This document shows positions 1-11,930 of a stretch of DNA of 64,000 nucleotides, one piece after another. This stretch comes from Earliella scabrosa. Taxonomy: Eukaryota; Basidiomycota; Agaricomycetes; Polyporales; Polyporaceae. The notes beneath the pieces were generated by a model that did not search any database, was not told the origin of the DNA, and saw only the letters and a program-made list of their open reading frames with translations. The stretch's first letter is position 1. Every line of letters starts with the position of its first letter. The position numbers and the translations under genes were made by a program. The DNA lies in NCBI GenBank assembly GCA_022605405.1, contig JABYQQ010000017.1, positions 124,001 to 188,000 of the forward strand. Reading direction: 5' to 3'.

Positions 1-1673
1 ATAGACTATCGCCTGCCACACAATCAGCATGGTTATCCTGCCAAATCACGAGTTGGACATACCGTGAGTACAGACGCGAGATTGATGATGCTTTGCCTGT
101 GTCAGTTTTAACTTCTCCTCTCTTCTCGGGATACGTACCTCGTCAGCAATCCTGTGTCGCAGTTACGTGGACATGTAAGTAGTGTAGCTTCTTCCCAAAT
201 CATGTAGTGCTCACCGGTGTTTACTGCAAAAAGCACTAGAAGATCGAGGATGCTGTCGGTCCTGAGGCAAGATGAGACTCGGCAGACAAGGCATAGCTCT
301 AGACGAACCTTCTGAACCCAGTACGGTTGTGCCTCAGCTGATAAATCATTGCTCCCGAGATAACCAAGTCGGTGAACACGCGCACTCCGAGGGCTGTGGA
401 GATCAACCACTATAGGGATGGTCGTCAAGGAAAAAGCAGAACATTATCCACAGGGTGCGCACAGAGCTATGTTCCACGAATCGCGTGAAAGTCTGGTCAA
501 TGAATCTTAAACAGCCATGAGTGACGAAGCTCCGAGTATCACGAAGTCTAGAGGCACGTACAGAAACGCTGTCGTTGCTGCGCCTGGAGTGTAAACCAAC
601 CTAAATATAATTGCGATTAGAGAACGAAACCTACCTCCACACAGGGCTACACAGGAATTGATTAGTTCAGGCGTGCGAACGCTACAGCAAGTAGACACGA
701 ACCTCCCTCTGCTAGAATCAGAATAGTCGAGAGCTGTATGTACTATTCAGACACGTACAGAGAATATCGATGAGCCTAATGGCACTCACAAAGGCAACAG
801 GCAGGACCATGCTCTTCTTGCCCCATACTGCGACACGAAGTCAGAATAAGAAAACTCGTGTGCAAAAATGAAATTAATACAGATTAGAACGCGACGCGCA
901 AAGAAGCTGTAGCGTAGCGTTAGTATTCGGCATAAGAACAGGGTGGCGAATGTGATTCAAACTCACACATGCGATACCATCGACATAGTACCCTACCAAC
1001 AGTGATTAGACAACGACCCATTTAAAACTCAGTCGCCACTCACTGTCGTTGGGATCACAAGCTAGCAGAAACAGTTAGAAGCAATAAGTGAGAGTCGTGC
1101 AGCAGAGCTCTCACCCTCAGCGACCTGAGAGAAAGTCAACTATGAATTAGAGTCTCATGTAGGAAGAATTCACTCACCACACACCCGCCTGGAGCGTCAG
1201 GGGCTTGAAGTAGTTGCTGATAAGGTAGTAGTAGCTATACGACCATCGCCTTCAGAAGAGCCTGCAAAGAAGGCGACGGATCGCATACCACACGTGTACG
1301 ATCAAGGTCTCATGCACCAAGTCGAGCAAGCTATACCAAGGGTGAGGTTCCTCCTGCCATCATGCTATGGGATCGGCTGACCTGAGAATGGAGACCTGAT
1401 GTGGCATGTAAGGCCATGTCATTCTACAGCATGAACAAACCTACAGTAGCCTTGCAAGACATGTTATCATTGGGGTACCGCCTGAAGTACCGAAACGTTT
1501 GGTGGATTGAGACACCAGCGAGACTGTAATCAGCGTCAGCATCGTGGAAAGGCAATTGAAAGACAATTCGGAACATACACGGATGATATCCCCGTTCCAA
1601 TTAGCACAGCTCCGAGAGTGTTGTCCAAGGCGGGAAAAAGAGGGAGTGGTAAGGTGGGATGACTCTCTTCCAT
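1..1673 (-). CDS. DUF6534-family membrane protein, copy 1 (3' end outside the window)
   Basis: I recognise this as a basidiomycete DUF6534 integral membrane protein of unknown function. Read leftwards from an ATG at 1673 it gives LDNTLGAVLIGTGIS, then GVSIHQTFRYFRRYPND, LDLVHETLIVHVW, YYYLISNYFKPLTLQAGVW and, near 180-250, RTDSILDLLVLFAVNTG followed by LLTR. These are the usual family blocks in the usual order. Exons are tiny and introns are 50-70 bp. A 14-nt exon at 1382-1395 and a 10-nt exon at 1115-1124 match those of the other copies. The last exons (the family's VYLNALLAT-LNAR segment) should lie left of base 1, so the gene is cut by the window edge. Not every splice site in the middle was resolved. 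No stop or frameshift was seen in the exons read. Confidence 0.7.
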
Positions 1674-2423
1674 GACTTCGAGCATGGTGCGGAGACACAG
1701 GCGACCGAAGACGGAACAAATGAGAGACGGATATTGCGAGCTTATGTCGCATACGGGAGCGCTGATAGAGATTGCAACTGATGAGTGTAGGTGCGCGCTG
1801 GCGAAGGTTTGATCTTGAAAGCGAGACGGAGACGTATCTGATGTGGCGGAGAACATCAGCACCAGTGCCGGGCGTTGAGAAGTTAGCGCTCGTAGAGCAG
1901 CCTTAAGGTGACCTTCCAAGAGTTCCTGAGTTGGCACTGGTTTTACCCGGGCGCAGGTAGTCGAGCATGAGCGCGTTAGTTGGTTGATGATATAGAACAT
2001 GGTGTTATACGATCAAGGCGGTCTCGCACAGGATCATCGGCAGCCCTGGAACGCGCCCGTGAGGTAGAAGGCCAACTGCTGATTGTATGAAAACATTATT
2101 AGCTCCATGTGGGGAAATCATCACATCTCTTGGGAAAATGGGGTGAGGGAATGTACCTTGGGATGGCACTGTTGATGATCGAGATGATCACAAGTATGCT
2201 CTTCTGATAGCTCAACTAAACCGACAGGGGACAACCAGTACTAAGCTATAAAATGATGAATCTGCCATGCAGCATCATTGTCATTGGACGATATAATACG
2301 ATTCGCTTTGGGGATAGTACGAGGCCGAGTTTATACTACGTCTGAGACATAAGTAGTGGCGTATACTAAGGGCATAACAACATACAGTAGTATCAGCGTA
2401 GCTGGCTATAATGCAGGCAGATA
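1674..2423. other. intergenic, between DUF6534 copy 1 and the ICMT-like gene
   Basis: This stretch holds the upstream region of DUF6534 copy 1 and the 3' flank of the ICMT-like gene. The open frames in it are short and show no family motif. I see nothing else to annotate. Confidence 0.4.
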
Positions 2424-3177
2424 CTACACAAGAAACGGGATCAAGGCGTATGGAACTTGTGTATAATAGTCTTCCCATGCGGGACCAAAGTGCTTCAGCA
2501 GCGCTGCGTCCTCGGCCCGCGTCCGCCACGACAGCGATACCACAACAAATATCGCAAGTATAGACCAGAGATAGAGAAGAAACCACACAGGAGACGCAGC
2601 TAGACCGCACTCGGACACGTACCCCCCTTGACCGAAGTGCATGAGCTGCACTCCCGCGATGACCACAATCATTCCTGTGTAACCCGGATGACGAATAAAT
2701 GCATATGGGCCTGTTCTGACGAGCGTGTGGCCTTTTAAAATTGCAACTTCATATGTGAAGAGGCTTCCCATGGTGTAGGTTGCCCACAGTCGCAGGAGTG
2801 CGCCGGAGAAGACGCATGCGGCGCCAATGACGAATCTCGGTGAATAACCGAGTGTGGCAGACGCGCCATGTATCCCCGCTGGGCATACGTAAGGTAGTAG
2901 ACCCATTGAGTCATGTGTGGACAATATAATTGAGGTTGTTGCCGAGAAGTAGAGGAATGCGGCGGTAACAGCGATCTGTAGCCTCACATCAGTCTCAGAA
3001 ATATAGCAGAAAGATGATGATACTCACTAACGCCATGTATGTGATAATTCGCACGACATATTCGAAAGGTTGACCTCTATAGACATTCACGGCTCGCTTG
3101 ACTGGAGGCTGGGGCGGCTTTACTGCAGCAGCAAAGAGCAACCCACAGGCAAAGATGATGACGGGTTTGGCTGACAT
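2424..3177 (-). CDS. protein-S-isoprenylcysteine O-methyltransferase-like protein, copy 1 (STE14/ICMT family)
   Basis: ICMT enzymes methylate the carboxyl group of prenylated cysteine at the C terminus of CaaX proteins, using SAM, in the ER membrane. The model has two exons (3028-3177 and 2424-2975) joined in phase 0 across a 52-bp intron and encodes 233 residues. The N-terminal exon carries a hydrophobic helix and GQPFEYVVR. The second exon has several hydrophobic segments, then the family signature GPYAFIRHPGYTG and the C-terminal FGPAWEDYYTQVPYALIPF block, both conserved in ICMT. The length fits fungal STE14 (about 230-290 residues). Its architecture, including intron position and phase, equals the paralogue at 37692-38485. 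The substrate cannot be told from sequence; such paralogues are common in basidiomycetes, so the housekeeping STE14 role is not assured. A TATA-like box lies 164 bp upstream. Confidence 0.85.
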
Positions 3178-4217
3178 AGCGAAGGGGATTGTGGGGATGA
3201 AAGCACAGTGACCGTTGCGAATCGAAACAGACGGCTGCGTCGGCTTGAGTGGTACAAGTGAGTATCGGGTACTCATACAAGCTGTGACTACTCACTGAAG
3301 AGACTGAGGGCGAGACCAGTGAACAGGGGGTGTCTCGCGCTTATATAGAAAGAAGATTGAACGACGCCCAGGATACCCAGGAACCCGAAGTGCTTGATTG
3401 CACACACCGCGCGTATGTCAATGACCAATCACGCCATGTTCGAACACTGAATATTGCAAGACACGGGCTCACAGATATGACGAGCAAACACAGCAGCGGT
3501 GTACTGAATACGAAGAGGAGTCTCGTGAAGGGTATCATCATGTGAACGCCCCGCGCCAAGTCTCAGGGTTGATAATGAGATGATACGTACTCTTCAGAGC
3601 TCACACAGCGGCAGCAATGCTGTTCTTTCCCACCGCTCAGCAGTTTGCATGCCGCGGAACTAGGTCTAGTCTTGATGGTATCTGCCTGAGGTGTCCTAGC
3701 ATGGTATATCAGGACTTGGCTATCAGCGTTATCAGACTGTCTGATCCGTGTTCGTGGGCTGTTAGATTTCATATCATAAGGGGTGAGAGAATGGTGAAGC
3801 TGTAAGGCGTACATATTGATCTTGCACGGAGAATGAACCTCCCTCTTGAGAACTCGGATTGTAGACATTCGAATTGGGAGATGGCAAAGGAACGGTACAG
3901 GATATTTGATCAACTAGTATGAGCCCTCTGGATGGGTTTTGACTGTCTGAAATGCCCGACACTTGTGTACCAGGCTGTACGGATACACAGACATGTAGAC
4001 TGTGTGTGAGCGTAGCGAACCTGAGACCTGGGGAGTCAGCGCCGTGAGACTCGCTCCTGATGACATCTTACCACGTGGTCTTCCAGACGCGCGAAGACTG
4101 ATATGTAAACGCTTGAGGCAGCTCCTTTCAATGAGCTGTGGACCTGCATCTCCGGTGTCCCCCACTGTCACTGCCCTCGCCAAAATCTTTCGATACTCTA
4201 CACCCCCTACTCCTATC
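3178..4217. other. divergent intergenic region, ICMT-like and SAM methyltransferase genes
   Basis: The two genes diverge from this 1-kb stretch, so it should hold both promoters. Apart from the TATA-like box for the left gene, the small open frames inside have no recognisable domain. I see no RNA gene or repeat. Confidence 0.4.
3341..3347 (-). promoter_or_regulatory. TATA-like box upstream of ICMT-like copy 1
   Basis: On the minus strand this reads TATATAA, about 164 bp upstream of the ICMT-like start codon at 3177. It is the only good TATA match in the divergent interval towards the methyltransferase gene. The position is compatible with a fungal core promoter plus 5' leader. It is a sequence match only. 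Confidence 0.35.
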
Positions 4218-5385
4218 ATGAAGGGAGATCCAGTATCCGACTCCCGCTATGTCATTCCTGTGGGCGACTTTGAGAAGAAAAGGTACGCTGAACTGCCATA
4301 GCTCAGATTATGCATGTTCACAATGCTACAACGCACCCATGCAGGCTTGGCTCTCAGTACTTGCTGAAGAAGAGTCTGGTGGGATGGAAGGGTGCCGTTC
4401 CGTCCTCGGTCGAGGTCTCAAACGTGTCGGAAGTGCTCGACGTTGCCGCAGGAACGTGTCCCTGGACGCTGGATTTGGCCAGTATGCCGGAAGTGAGATG
4501 CCGTCTAGACATCCCTCAGAACAACCCGACTACATCCCCCGTCCATCTGTTTGCCTGCGATATCGACACCAGGTTCTTTCCAGGCAAGGAGGTTACTGAC
4601 CCCCTCGGTATCACGACATTCCAGCACGATGTCACCAAGCCATTCCCGGAAGAGTACCATGCCAAGTTTGACCTTGTCCACATCAGCCTCCTCTTCCTCT
4701 GTCTTACGGAAGATGGGTGGAAAAATGCGCTACTCAATTGTCGACAGGTCCTCAGTGCGTGATGCATTCAGAATCCATCCTTCTCCTGCTGACGGTAACA
4801 GAGTCCGATGGGCTGCTCATGATTGAGGAGGCAGATCCGGTGTTGTACAGGGACAACCCACCTCCAGAGGATGGCCCAGGCCACAACATAAGCAACGCAA
4901 TCAATGCTTCAGGATGGTTAGGACAAGCCAATCGCATGTATGCCGGCTTTCCGTTGGCGGCAGGCTTCGTCGTAGAGTAAGCGTGATTGGTTTTCGTTGA
5001 GCGAGGTGGCCGTCTGATGACTTTGTATAGCATGACGTTCCGACTGCCAACAATGCTCACTGCCGCTGGATACAGTGTGGTAGACACGCAGCGCGCCGCT
5101 GTGCCCTGGGGGAAACACTGTAGCACCACCCGAGGACAAGGGGGAGAAAACCTCTCAGAGCACGCCGACTTCACTGTCGAGAACATGCGGCTCATTTTCC
5201 AGCATCTTGCTGGCGCCCTTCTTGTCCAAGGCAAGTTGGAGGATGCGAACGGAGTCAGGGTCAGCTCTCAGGAGCAGATGATGGCGATTCTCCGTGACGT
5301 AGAAAATGGGCTGCGCGCAGAGGGTGCTTTCTCTGTTGCACGCTACTGCGTTGCAAGGAGGGTCAACAGCGCTGATCGTGTATGA
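4218..5385 (+). CDS. class I SAM-dependent methyltransferase
   Basis: This is probably a small-molecule methyltransferase of the fungal LaeA/TAM-like group. Four exons (4218-4282, 4345-4754, 4802-4976, 5031-5385) join without a break and give 334 residues. The short first exon, MKGDPVSDSRYVIPVGDFEKKR, matches the usual start of the family. Motif I, the SAM-binding glycine loop, is VLDVAAGTCPW at about residues 52-62. It is followed by an acidic residue in ACDID, a DVTKPFPEE block, FDLVHIS, and the post-motif LKSDGLLMIEEADP. A C-terminal helical part (NMRLIFQHLAGAL) completes the fold. The glycine loop reads AAGTCP rather than the commoner GTGTG, but this variant still suits a Rossmann methyltransferase. 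The substrate is unknown. It lies divergently from the ICMT-like gene and no biosynthetic partner is next to it. Confidence 0.82.
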
Positions 5386-6084
5386 TGGGTGACCTTGGAC
5401 GTTTCTGGCAGAGGCGTCGCAACGTAAATTACTGGCTTCTGTAGGTACCGATGTTTGTATTCTGTTTGTGTGAGAGAGAATGCGTGTGCGCCTCCTTTAT
5501 TGATGCTTCCGCTCATGATGAGACGGTCTCATATCCGGCGCCCATGAAACCTGACGGAAATCTACACTTCGACAATTATACATCTTTGACTTCCAGATGT
5601 TAGTTCACGCCCGCGACACAAGCGTGAGTACTCGACATATCGTCAGCCTTGTGTTATTGCGTATCTGTTAAAGAGCGCGCGACCGAGAGACAGTAAGGTT
5701 GTAGCAGTATGACGCTGTCATGTGAAGCCGATGTATTGCGTATCACCCTACCCCTATCTGACTAAGATTTGTACCTGACGTCTCCCAACAGCTTGGGACA
5801 GCGACCTTTGAACGTGGCCGAGTTTCAGTATGGCCGCACAACTTACGCACCTTTCATCTGGTGAGAACACCGACTTTACCGCACCGACACGAGGCACTGA
5901 GCAACCCGTCCCCGGCGCATCACCACCTCCCCAACCCCACCGACGCTGGTTGAACAAAATCAGAAACGTGATGAATCTACCAGGCACATCGTAGGGCTAT
6001 CCACTAAATAAATACTGGTCTAGCTGGTGACGTGTACGTCGTCCGACGTACTCTCTCTACCCCGTACGAGGCGTAAGTGAACCG
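5386..6084. other. intergenic with one small open frame
   Basis: This interval separates the methyltransferase from DUF6534 copy 2. It contains a 54-codon open frame, listed separately. The rest shows no motif I can name. Confidence 0.35.
5830..5994 (+). CDS. possible small protein, 54 residues
   Basis: An ATG-to-stop frame encodes 54 residues. It opens MAAQLTHLSSGEN, has a proline-rich middle (PVPGASPPPQP) and a basic, amphipathic tail (RRWLNKIRNVMNLPGTS). It lies 90 bp upstream of DUF6534 copy 2 on the same strand. The end is not a CaaX box, so it is not a normal basidiomycete pheromone precursor, despite the ICMT-like gene nearby. It could be a short secreted or regulatory peptide, an upstream open frame on the DUF6534 transcript, or chance. 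I do not recognise it. Confidence 0.2.
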   Translation: MAAQLTHLSSGENTDFTAPTRGTEQPVPGASPPPQPHRRWLNKIRNVMNLPGTS

Positions 6085-8191
6085 ATGGCAGTAGACCAGA
6101 CGCTCGGTGCAGGATTTGTTGGGTCTCTGGTCGCCTCTTGGTGAGAGCAGCTAAGGCTCTTTTCCAGTCTTGACGGCTAACACTCGCATTCAATTAAGTC
6201 TCTATGGCGTTACCTGCTTGCAAACGTTCATCTACTTCCAACAGTATGCAAGCGACCATATCCGACTCAAACTCATTGTGAGTCTCACAGTGGTCTCACT
6301 CTGCCATCACAACTCATCCACGGTGCAGGTTTCTATTCTGCTGTACGTGGAGAACTACCCAACCCTATTGGTCGCTCATGGACTGACACTGGGACCGATA
6401 GCGCTCTCGACACAGCTCATATCGTGATCGTTGGCCACACGATGTATTGGTAGGTCCACTGGCACTGCAACAAACTTGTCTCGCATCTTCGCTGACCTTG
6501 CCGGCTTAAGGTATGTAATTACGAACTTCACCAATCCATCCATCGTCCAAGAGATACCCTGGTGAGTGATAGCCGCATTTTCAGTTAACCAGTCCTGAAC
6601 GCCTATTAAGGAGTCTATGCGTAAGCCTGCGTGCCATCGGATGCTGCAGTTCACTCATGGATGCTGCATAGGCCGGCATTCTGATCACGGTGAGGTCTAT
6701 AGTCATATTGCACAATGATGTACGCGAGCTCAACGTGGTCAAGACTACGAGTGACAGCATTGTTCGAAGGTACCCTCACCTCTGACTAACGCCTGCAAAT
6801 GTTTTTAATGATCCCTTTGAAGTTTCTTTACATACCGAGTATGGATCCGTACGTGAAAATCTCAGTTGCTAGCCCAACCTAAGAATTATTCCAGCTGACC
6901 GATAGTGTAGTCAGCAAGCATAACCGACCGCTATGCGTTCCATTGGTACGTCTCTGACTCTTCAGCAGTCTCTCGTTGCGACAGTCACCGGCGTTGACAA
7001 CGCGTACCGCCCACAGGCTATCTTAGCATTTCTTGTTTGGAGTACGTGCCGTTCCTCTCTTTGTCAATAAGGTTGAACTTACTGGGCGCACTCGTAGTCA
7101 TAGGAATGGGTGCGTGGTTCCCGTCATACACTAGACCTCTTCGCTGTGACTCATACAACTTAAGTCTTTGGCATCAAAGGGTTGTGACTCGTGCTAAGTA
7201 TCGTATCCGAGGTAGCGCTGCTCATCATTTTCACAGATTCACTGTGCCCACCTTCCAGGAGGCAGACAAATTTTCAGTGAGTCAATGCTGAAGAATCTTG
7301 TGATTTTTCCGATGGGATGGTTCACCTGTGGGCCCACAGTGGATTCTCTATCTCCAGCTTGGACTTGTGGTACTCGACGATGTCTCTATCGCTACTTCTC
7401 TTTGCTTGTTTTTGTACAGAGCAGGAACCGGGCTCAATCGAAGGTATGTTGCCGGACACGCGGCTACGCTTTAGAGTTGACGATGGTGACTTTAGGACCG
7501 ACACGATGATCCATATTCTCATGCGATATACAATCAATACAGGATTATTGACCAGGCAAGTGCGATGTTAATGTGCGTGTTTAGGAGGCTTACCGACGTG
7601 ATCCATTGGGACTTAGCTTTGTGATCTCGTTGTGTCTCATTACCGTGAGTTCAGTGCACAGTTTTGGCACTGAACTCTCTCGTCGTGACTGATGATCTCG
7701 CTGCAGTACGCTGCGCTGCCTAGAACTCTGGTTTATCTGTCATGTAGGTTCTTTCAGGCCTTTGCATGTATCACTTGCTCACCATGGCCAAAGTCTATTT
7801 CAATGCCAGCAAAAGTGAGTCCTACGTTCACTATAGTGGCAAGTATTGGTTGTCTCACAGTCAAATTAGTGTATCTAAATGCCCTCCTGGCTACGTGAGT
7901 CACTAGTTGCAATCTGTACCTGGTCGCCTTCTCAAAGATGACCTCAGGCTTAACGCTCGTGACAAGATCCGGACACACGAGCTAGACGGTACATTGACTC
8001 TCCCAAGGTTTTTACGTCATGACGAGACGACCACCACCGCCATCCCGCTGTCCGAAATCCGGCGTACTTCTAACACGGTTTCAAACGTAGACGTGGTGAG
8101 TGTTTTGCTGGAACAAATTTCAACTTTGAAAGTAATGGAGTGGGTGCAGGGGACACGAGTTCATACAATGAGTGATGAATACAAGTACTGA
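6085..8191 (+). CDS. DUF6534-family membrane protein, copy 2
   Basis: DUF6534 proteins are basidiomycete multi-pass membrane proteins of unknown function. From ATG 6085 the exons read DQTLGAGFVGSLVAS, LYGVTCLQTFIYFQQYASDH, LDTAHIVIVGHTMYW, YVITNFTNPSIVQEIPW, FFTYRVW, LQLGLVVLDDVSIATSLCLFLYRAGTGLNR, RTDTMIHILMRYTINTGLLTR and VYLNALLAT-LNARDK. This is the full family order, with a hydrophilic C-terminal tail ending at 8191. Micro-exons of 14 nt (6329-6342) and 10 nt (6611-6620) match the other copies. Some middle exons (about 6700-7250) could not be placed with certainty, so either the gene is intact with undetected junctions or it has begun to decay there. Codon third positions look less GC-rich than in copies 5 and 6. 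Confidence 0.65.
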
Positions 8192-8959
8192 AGAGGTTGA
8201 AGTTGATGTGAGCATCCCCGCCAATTACACACTGCAATATCAACGCAATTGATAGCATACTCACTCATGTTCCCAGATGCTGTCGCTCGAGCTTGGTCAT
8301 CATCCCCGTACTAGGACACTCGGAGCCATCTGAGCCCCTCGAGTATCTAGCGCCACAAAGACTTGAGTCGGATGCGATATATTGAGGAATGTCGTGAACG
8401 GTGCCTGTAATTCTAGATAGCCTGCGTCCTCATGACTCTCTCCATACCTCAAGGCCAGGCTCTTGTATTTCCGATCCGGCAGGCTTTTCAGCAAAGTCTT
8501 CCTATGTCACATGCTGCGTCATGGTCGACTCGTATTAAGCCGGCTTGTGTTCAGTAGCAACGGACCGCCCGGCTTAATTGCAACCTGTATCGTCATCCTG
8601 AGTGAGCTATGCACGAAGACTGTGTGTGGCCTCAGACTGACCGAACGATGTTGAAGGTACAGCTAAACAGGGGCACTATCCTCTGCGTGCTGACCTTGAA
8701 TTGAGACTGTGGTCGAGTGAATACATCAACTACCAACGATGGGTAGGAGCAACTCACGCTGCCAAGAAAGTTGTTGCACACACAGCATCTGTCGCGGCAA
8801 TGCACGTAGGAGTACTTTCTCTTCCCTCGGCCGTACGCGTTGCAACAACACCGTTCAGAGAAAGGTCTGAGTGTTCTGGTGCTGTGGTTCTGTCGCCATC
8901 TGCTTGCCATGGCACCCAGTCGTCCCGCCTCCGATACTAGTAAGCGAGAGTACATATGC
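8192..8959. other. intergenic, between DUF6534 copies 2 and 3 (converging)
   Basis: The two flanking DUF6534 loci converge here. Short open frames are present on both strands. None contains a family block or other motif I recognise. Confidence 0.35.
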
Positions 8960-11050
8960 TGTTCTACTCGGGCACCGGCAGACTTCTACTTCATCACAGC
9001 TCACCCTGCCAGCCGCTGTGGCTCGAGCTTGATCATCGTCCCTCTCTCGCTCCGGGGAGGAGAGACCTCCCCGTTGTCGCCCCCCTCTATCTCGGTGGTT
9101 ACCTTGATATTCACCAGCGCCAGAGGCGCCTCCTCGGGCAGCTACGGCAGTAACACAATCAAGATGTTGTTCATGGCCGGGAGAAGAACTGAGCGGTGCG
9201 CACCTACGGAACGTTCCACCGCTCTACCACCGCAAGCCTGTTCGCGCGAGTGAGGATGTTCGCGCCGTAGGTGTTGGAGTGGAAGAGCTTTCGCGAGTTT
9301 AATCTGGTCATGCGTAGACCGTGAAGGTCAGAAGGAGATCATGGGGTGGGCCCAAGAGAGACGTACACTGCAAGGAGGGTGTTCATGTACACTGGGGCGC
9401 GTAGTATCAGTATCGGTGTCGGTATCAGCGCAAAGGCAGACCTACATCTGGCAGTGATGAGGCCACAGGGAAACCAGTAGAGTGCGTTCGCAACTGCGGC
9501 CGCCTGCCGGAGGGTTCGCGTTTAGTCGTTGAGTGAGATACAGCACTGAGTGAGGTGCTAAGACATACCATGATCATGGCGACGAGGTCGAATACACTAG
9601 GGATTAACGTGAGCTTGTGGGCTACCACAACGTCAAACAGACATGTCTCACAGGACCAGGAGTCCTATACACTCTGGTCAGATGGAGATATTCTCGAGGA
9701 AGGCCGTGGGACATGAACGCACCTGAGTTGATCCCGTAGATCACGACCGAGTCAGCGAGAGACTTGTGACTATTGGTCGTGGTCAGTACTGTTGTTGGTA
9801 CGCCTACTAGAATAGGGGGGACTCACCTTCCCTGGGTCGGCCGTGCGCGAGCCATGACAGCGAAGAGCGAGCCGGTGACCAAGATGTTGACGCAGTGAGG
9901 GAGCCGTAGGCCACCGGCATCACACACTATTCACGCCGTCAGGATCCGTGGCTAGGCCAAGATAAGGTGTGTCCGAAGCTCACCTTGTCATCGGTAAACG
10001 CTTCAATTCGCATGGTGTGGAACCTGCAGGGAAACTTGTGAGAGCTGCGCGTGTACGGAAAGCTGGAGATACGAACGCGCGGATCGACACGACTGTGAAG
10101 ACCGGTAGCGTCTCTACGACCGTAGTGTGAAAAATAACGTACTCACAGATGTTGAATGCTGGCGACAAAGAAGACTCGTCAGCATGGACGCCAGGCGAGA
10201 CTTGGACGGAAGGCTACCTAGGTTGACACCCAGGAAAAGACCCGCGACGACCGAGATCAACCGGTACACGGAAGAGACTGTCGAACGAGGACGCATCATT
10301 ATGGGTGGTGCGGCGGTATCAAGCCGGTACATCGGAGATACTTCACTCGAGTTAGTAACGTTAGGTAGAGGGATATATGTCAAGTACTTACTCCCAAGGA
10401 GACGGGGCGCAGGAAGAAGCTGGCATGAGATGTCGATTATAAGTCAGATGTCAAAGCTGTTGGGATCACGCGACTGACCCTTGCGGCGAGACATTCATGA
10501 GAGCCTATTTATATGTCAGCAGAAAATCTCGCAGGTTTGCGGGATCTAAACTCACCCCGGTCACAGTTATCAACTGCGGGACATATTAGTCGATGACACA
10601 GGATTATCGAGTCTATCACTCACGTTCGCGGACCTGAACATATTTAAGGACTCTCTCAGCTTAGCCAACTTCCGGGACATCCGTACAAGATCTCGAAGAG
10701 CAAGCGTTGGGACACTGAGAGTTCAGTTCGACCTTGAGGCGAGTGGCGGCTGCACTCTAGCCAAAGAGAGCCGTGTTGCGTACCATTGGACCACTTACTC
10801 CCGCTTTCCATCTATCCGCTAGAGCTAGTGCTGGAGAGCTCATCAACCATTGATTGTGGGTGACCGGTAGCAGTGTACTAGGGTGACGGATCCTGGTGTG
10901 ACGTCATGGCTTGGATGGACTCAGTATGTCGAACGCCCACATCGCGCGTTTCACCCTTCTCATCATAATGTGTATGCTGCCAGTACTGCCAGCGTAGGCT
11001 TCACGAGTCGTATTACGAGCGCATTCGAGAGAACGGTAGCATATCTGAGG
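8960..11050 (-). pseudogene. decayed inverted copy of a DUF6534 gene (copy 3)
   Basis: Read on the minus strand, this segment follows the gene at 61414-63661 block by block: a LVIRLVKPTLAVL stretch in place of LVTNYFKPTVLAT, a 10-nt exon at 10624-10633, LITVTG, PRSTVSSVYRLISVVAGLFLGVNL, SVFDLVAMIMVCLSTSLSA, and NSRKLF..NTYGANILTRANRL. The N-terminal blocks (the GAVLIG start and YGI..QIYRYF) were not found upstream. The exon equivalent to LNSRKLF lacks several residues, and the splice-adjacent CAG of the intact gene is TAG here, giving an in-frame stop. I therefore call it a pseudogene or truncated gene. Boundaries are approximate. A shortened functional product cannot be excluded. Confidence 0.6.
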
Positions 11051-11930
11051 CGAAAGGAGTGAGTTGAGTAGAGGCTAGAGCTGGGAATCACGGCGCCTGC
11101 CCTAAACTCTCAAGCGCCATGTAGTCGTCGGCCCGAATTCCCGGGCGCCCGATTTAGGACTTGTCCCGTCGTCCTTCAAGCAAGCTTCGAGTCCAATGTG
11201 TGAGTCGCTCTTACCCCCAGACGCTTCCAATGCAGTCCCGCTCAACTCACACAGAACAGAAGATCTGGTGTAGTGGAATCGTAAAGGAGCAGGGTAAGTC
11301 TTGATCAAATCTGTCCCATCTGCCAACGCTGACGCGGAGCCATTCGCATGCACCGCTGTGGACCCACAGTGCGCTCGAGCGCACTTCCCAGAACCCGTCG
11401 TACCCTGAGATGTAGACTGGTACGTGTTACGTTGAATGACTGATACTTGGCGGGCATGATGCTAGATGGCCGCCCCGGAGCTCGTCTGTCCGACTCGCCA
11501 CGACCGGGTGAGGCTGCCAGCGCAGAGAGCGCATGGCTCCTAGGGACATTACTAACAACTCAGGCCATATGGCGTCGGTCACAGCTATAGCGATAACTCA
11601 CAAAATGGCCTCTCTATGTTGACCTGCACCACCACTCGGATCCTGGGAAGTCTGTACTTCACTCATGAATCAGTCTTCATCTGCCATCGGGCATACAGTC
11701 GGAACGCGGGTACTCTGTTGAGGGGGGGGAGTCGCCTGTCTGGGCGGGTCGCCCAAGACGCCGCGCGAGGTGCGGCCTATCATACCATCCATCGCGCTCG
11801 GGCTCCCACGTTTGCTTCTCTTCCTCGCGCCGCAAGATGCGCCCGCGCGACGCTCTACTTGCAGAAGAATCATCTCGCAGGCATGCAGGTGGCCCCCACT
11901 TGTTGCCCTCTCCCGACGTTCTACCCTCAT
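11051..11930. other. intergenic, upstream of DUF6534 copy 4
   Basis: This stretch lies between the decayed copy 3 and copy 4, which point away from each other. A search by eye for the missing N-terminal exons of copy 3 found nothing. Open frames at 11616-11993 are arginine-rich and look like chance frames. Confidence 0.35.

Noticed and set aside
5830..5994. Mating pheromone precursor near the ICMT-like gene
   Set aside because: The small frame does not end in a CaaX box, and no STE3-type receptor gene was found in the window.
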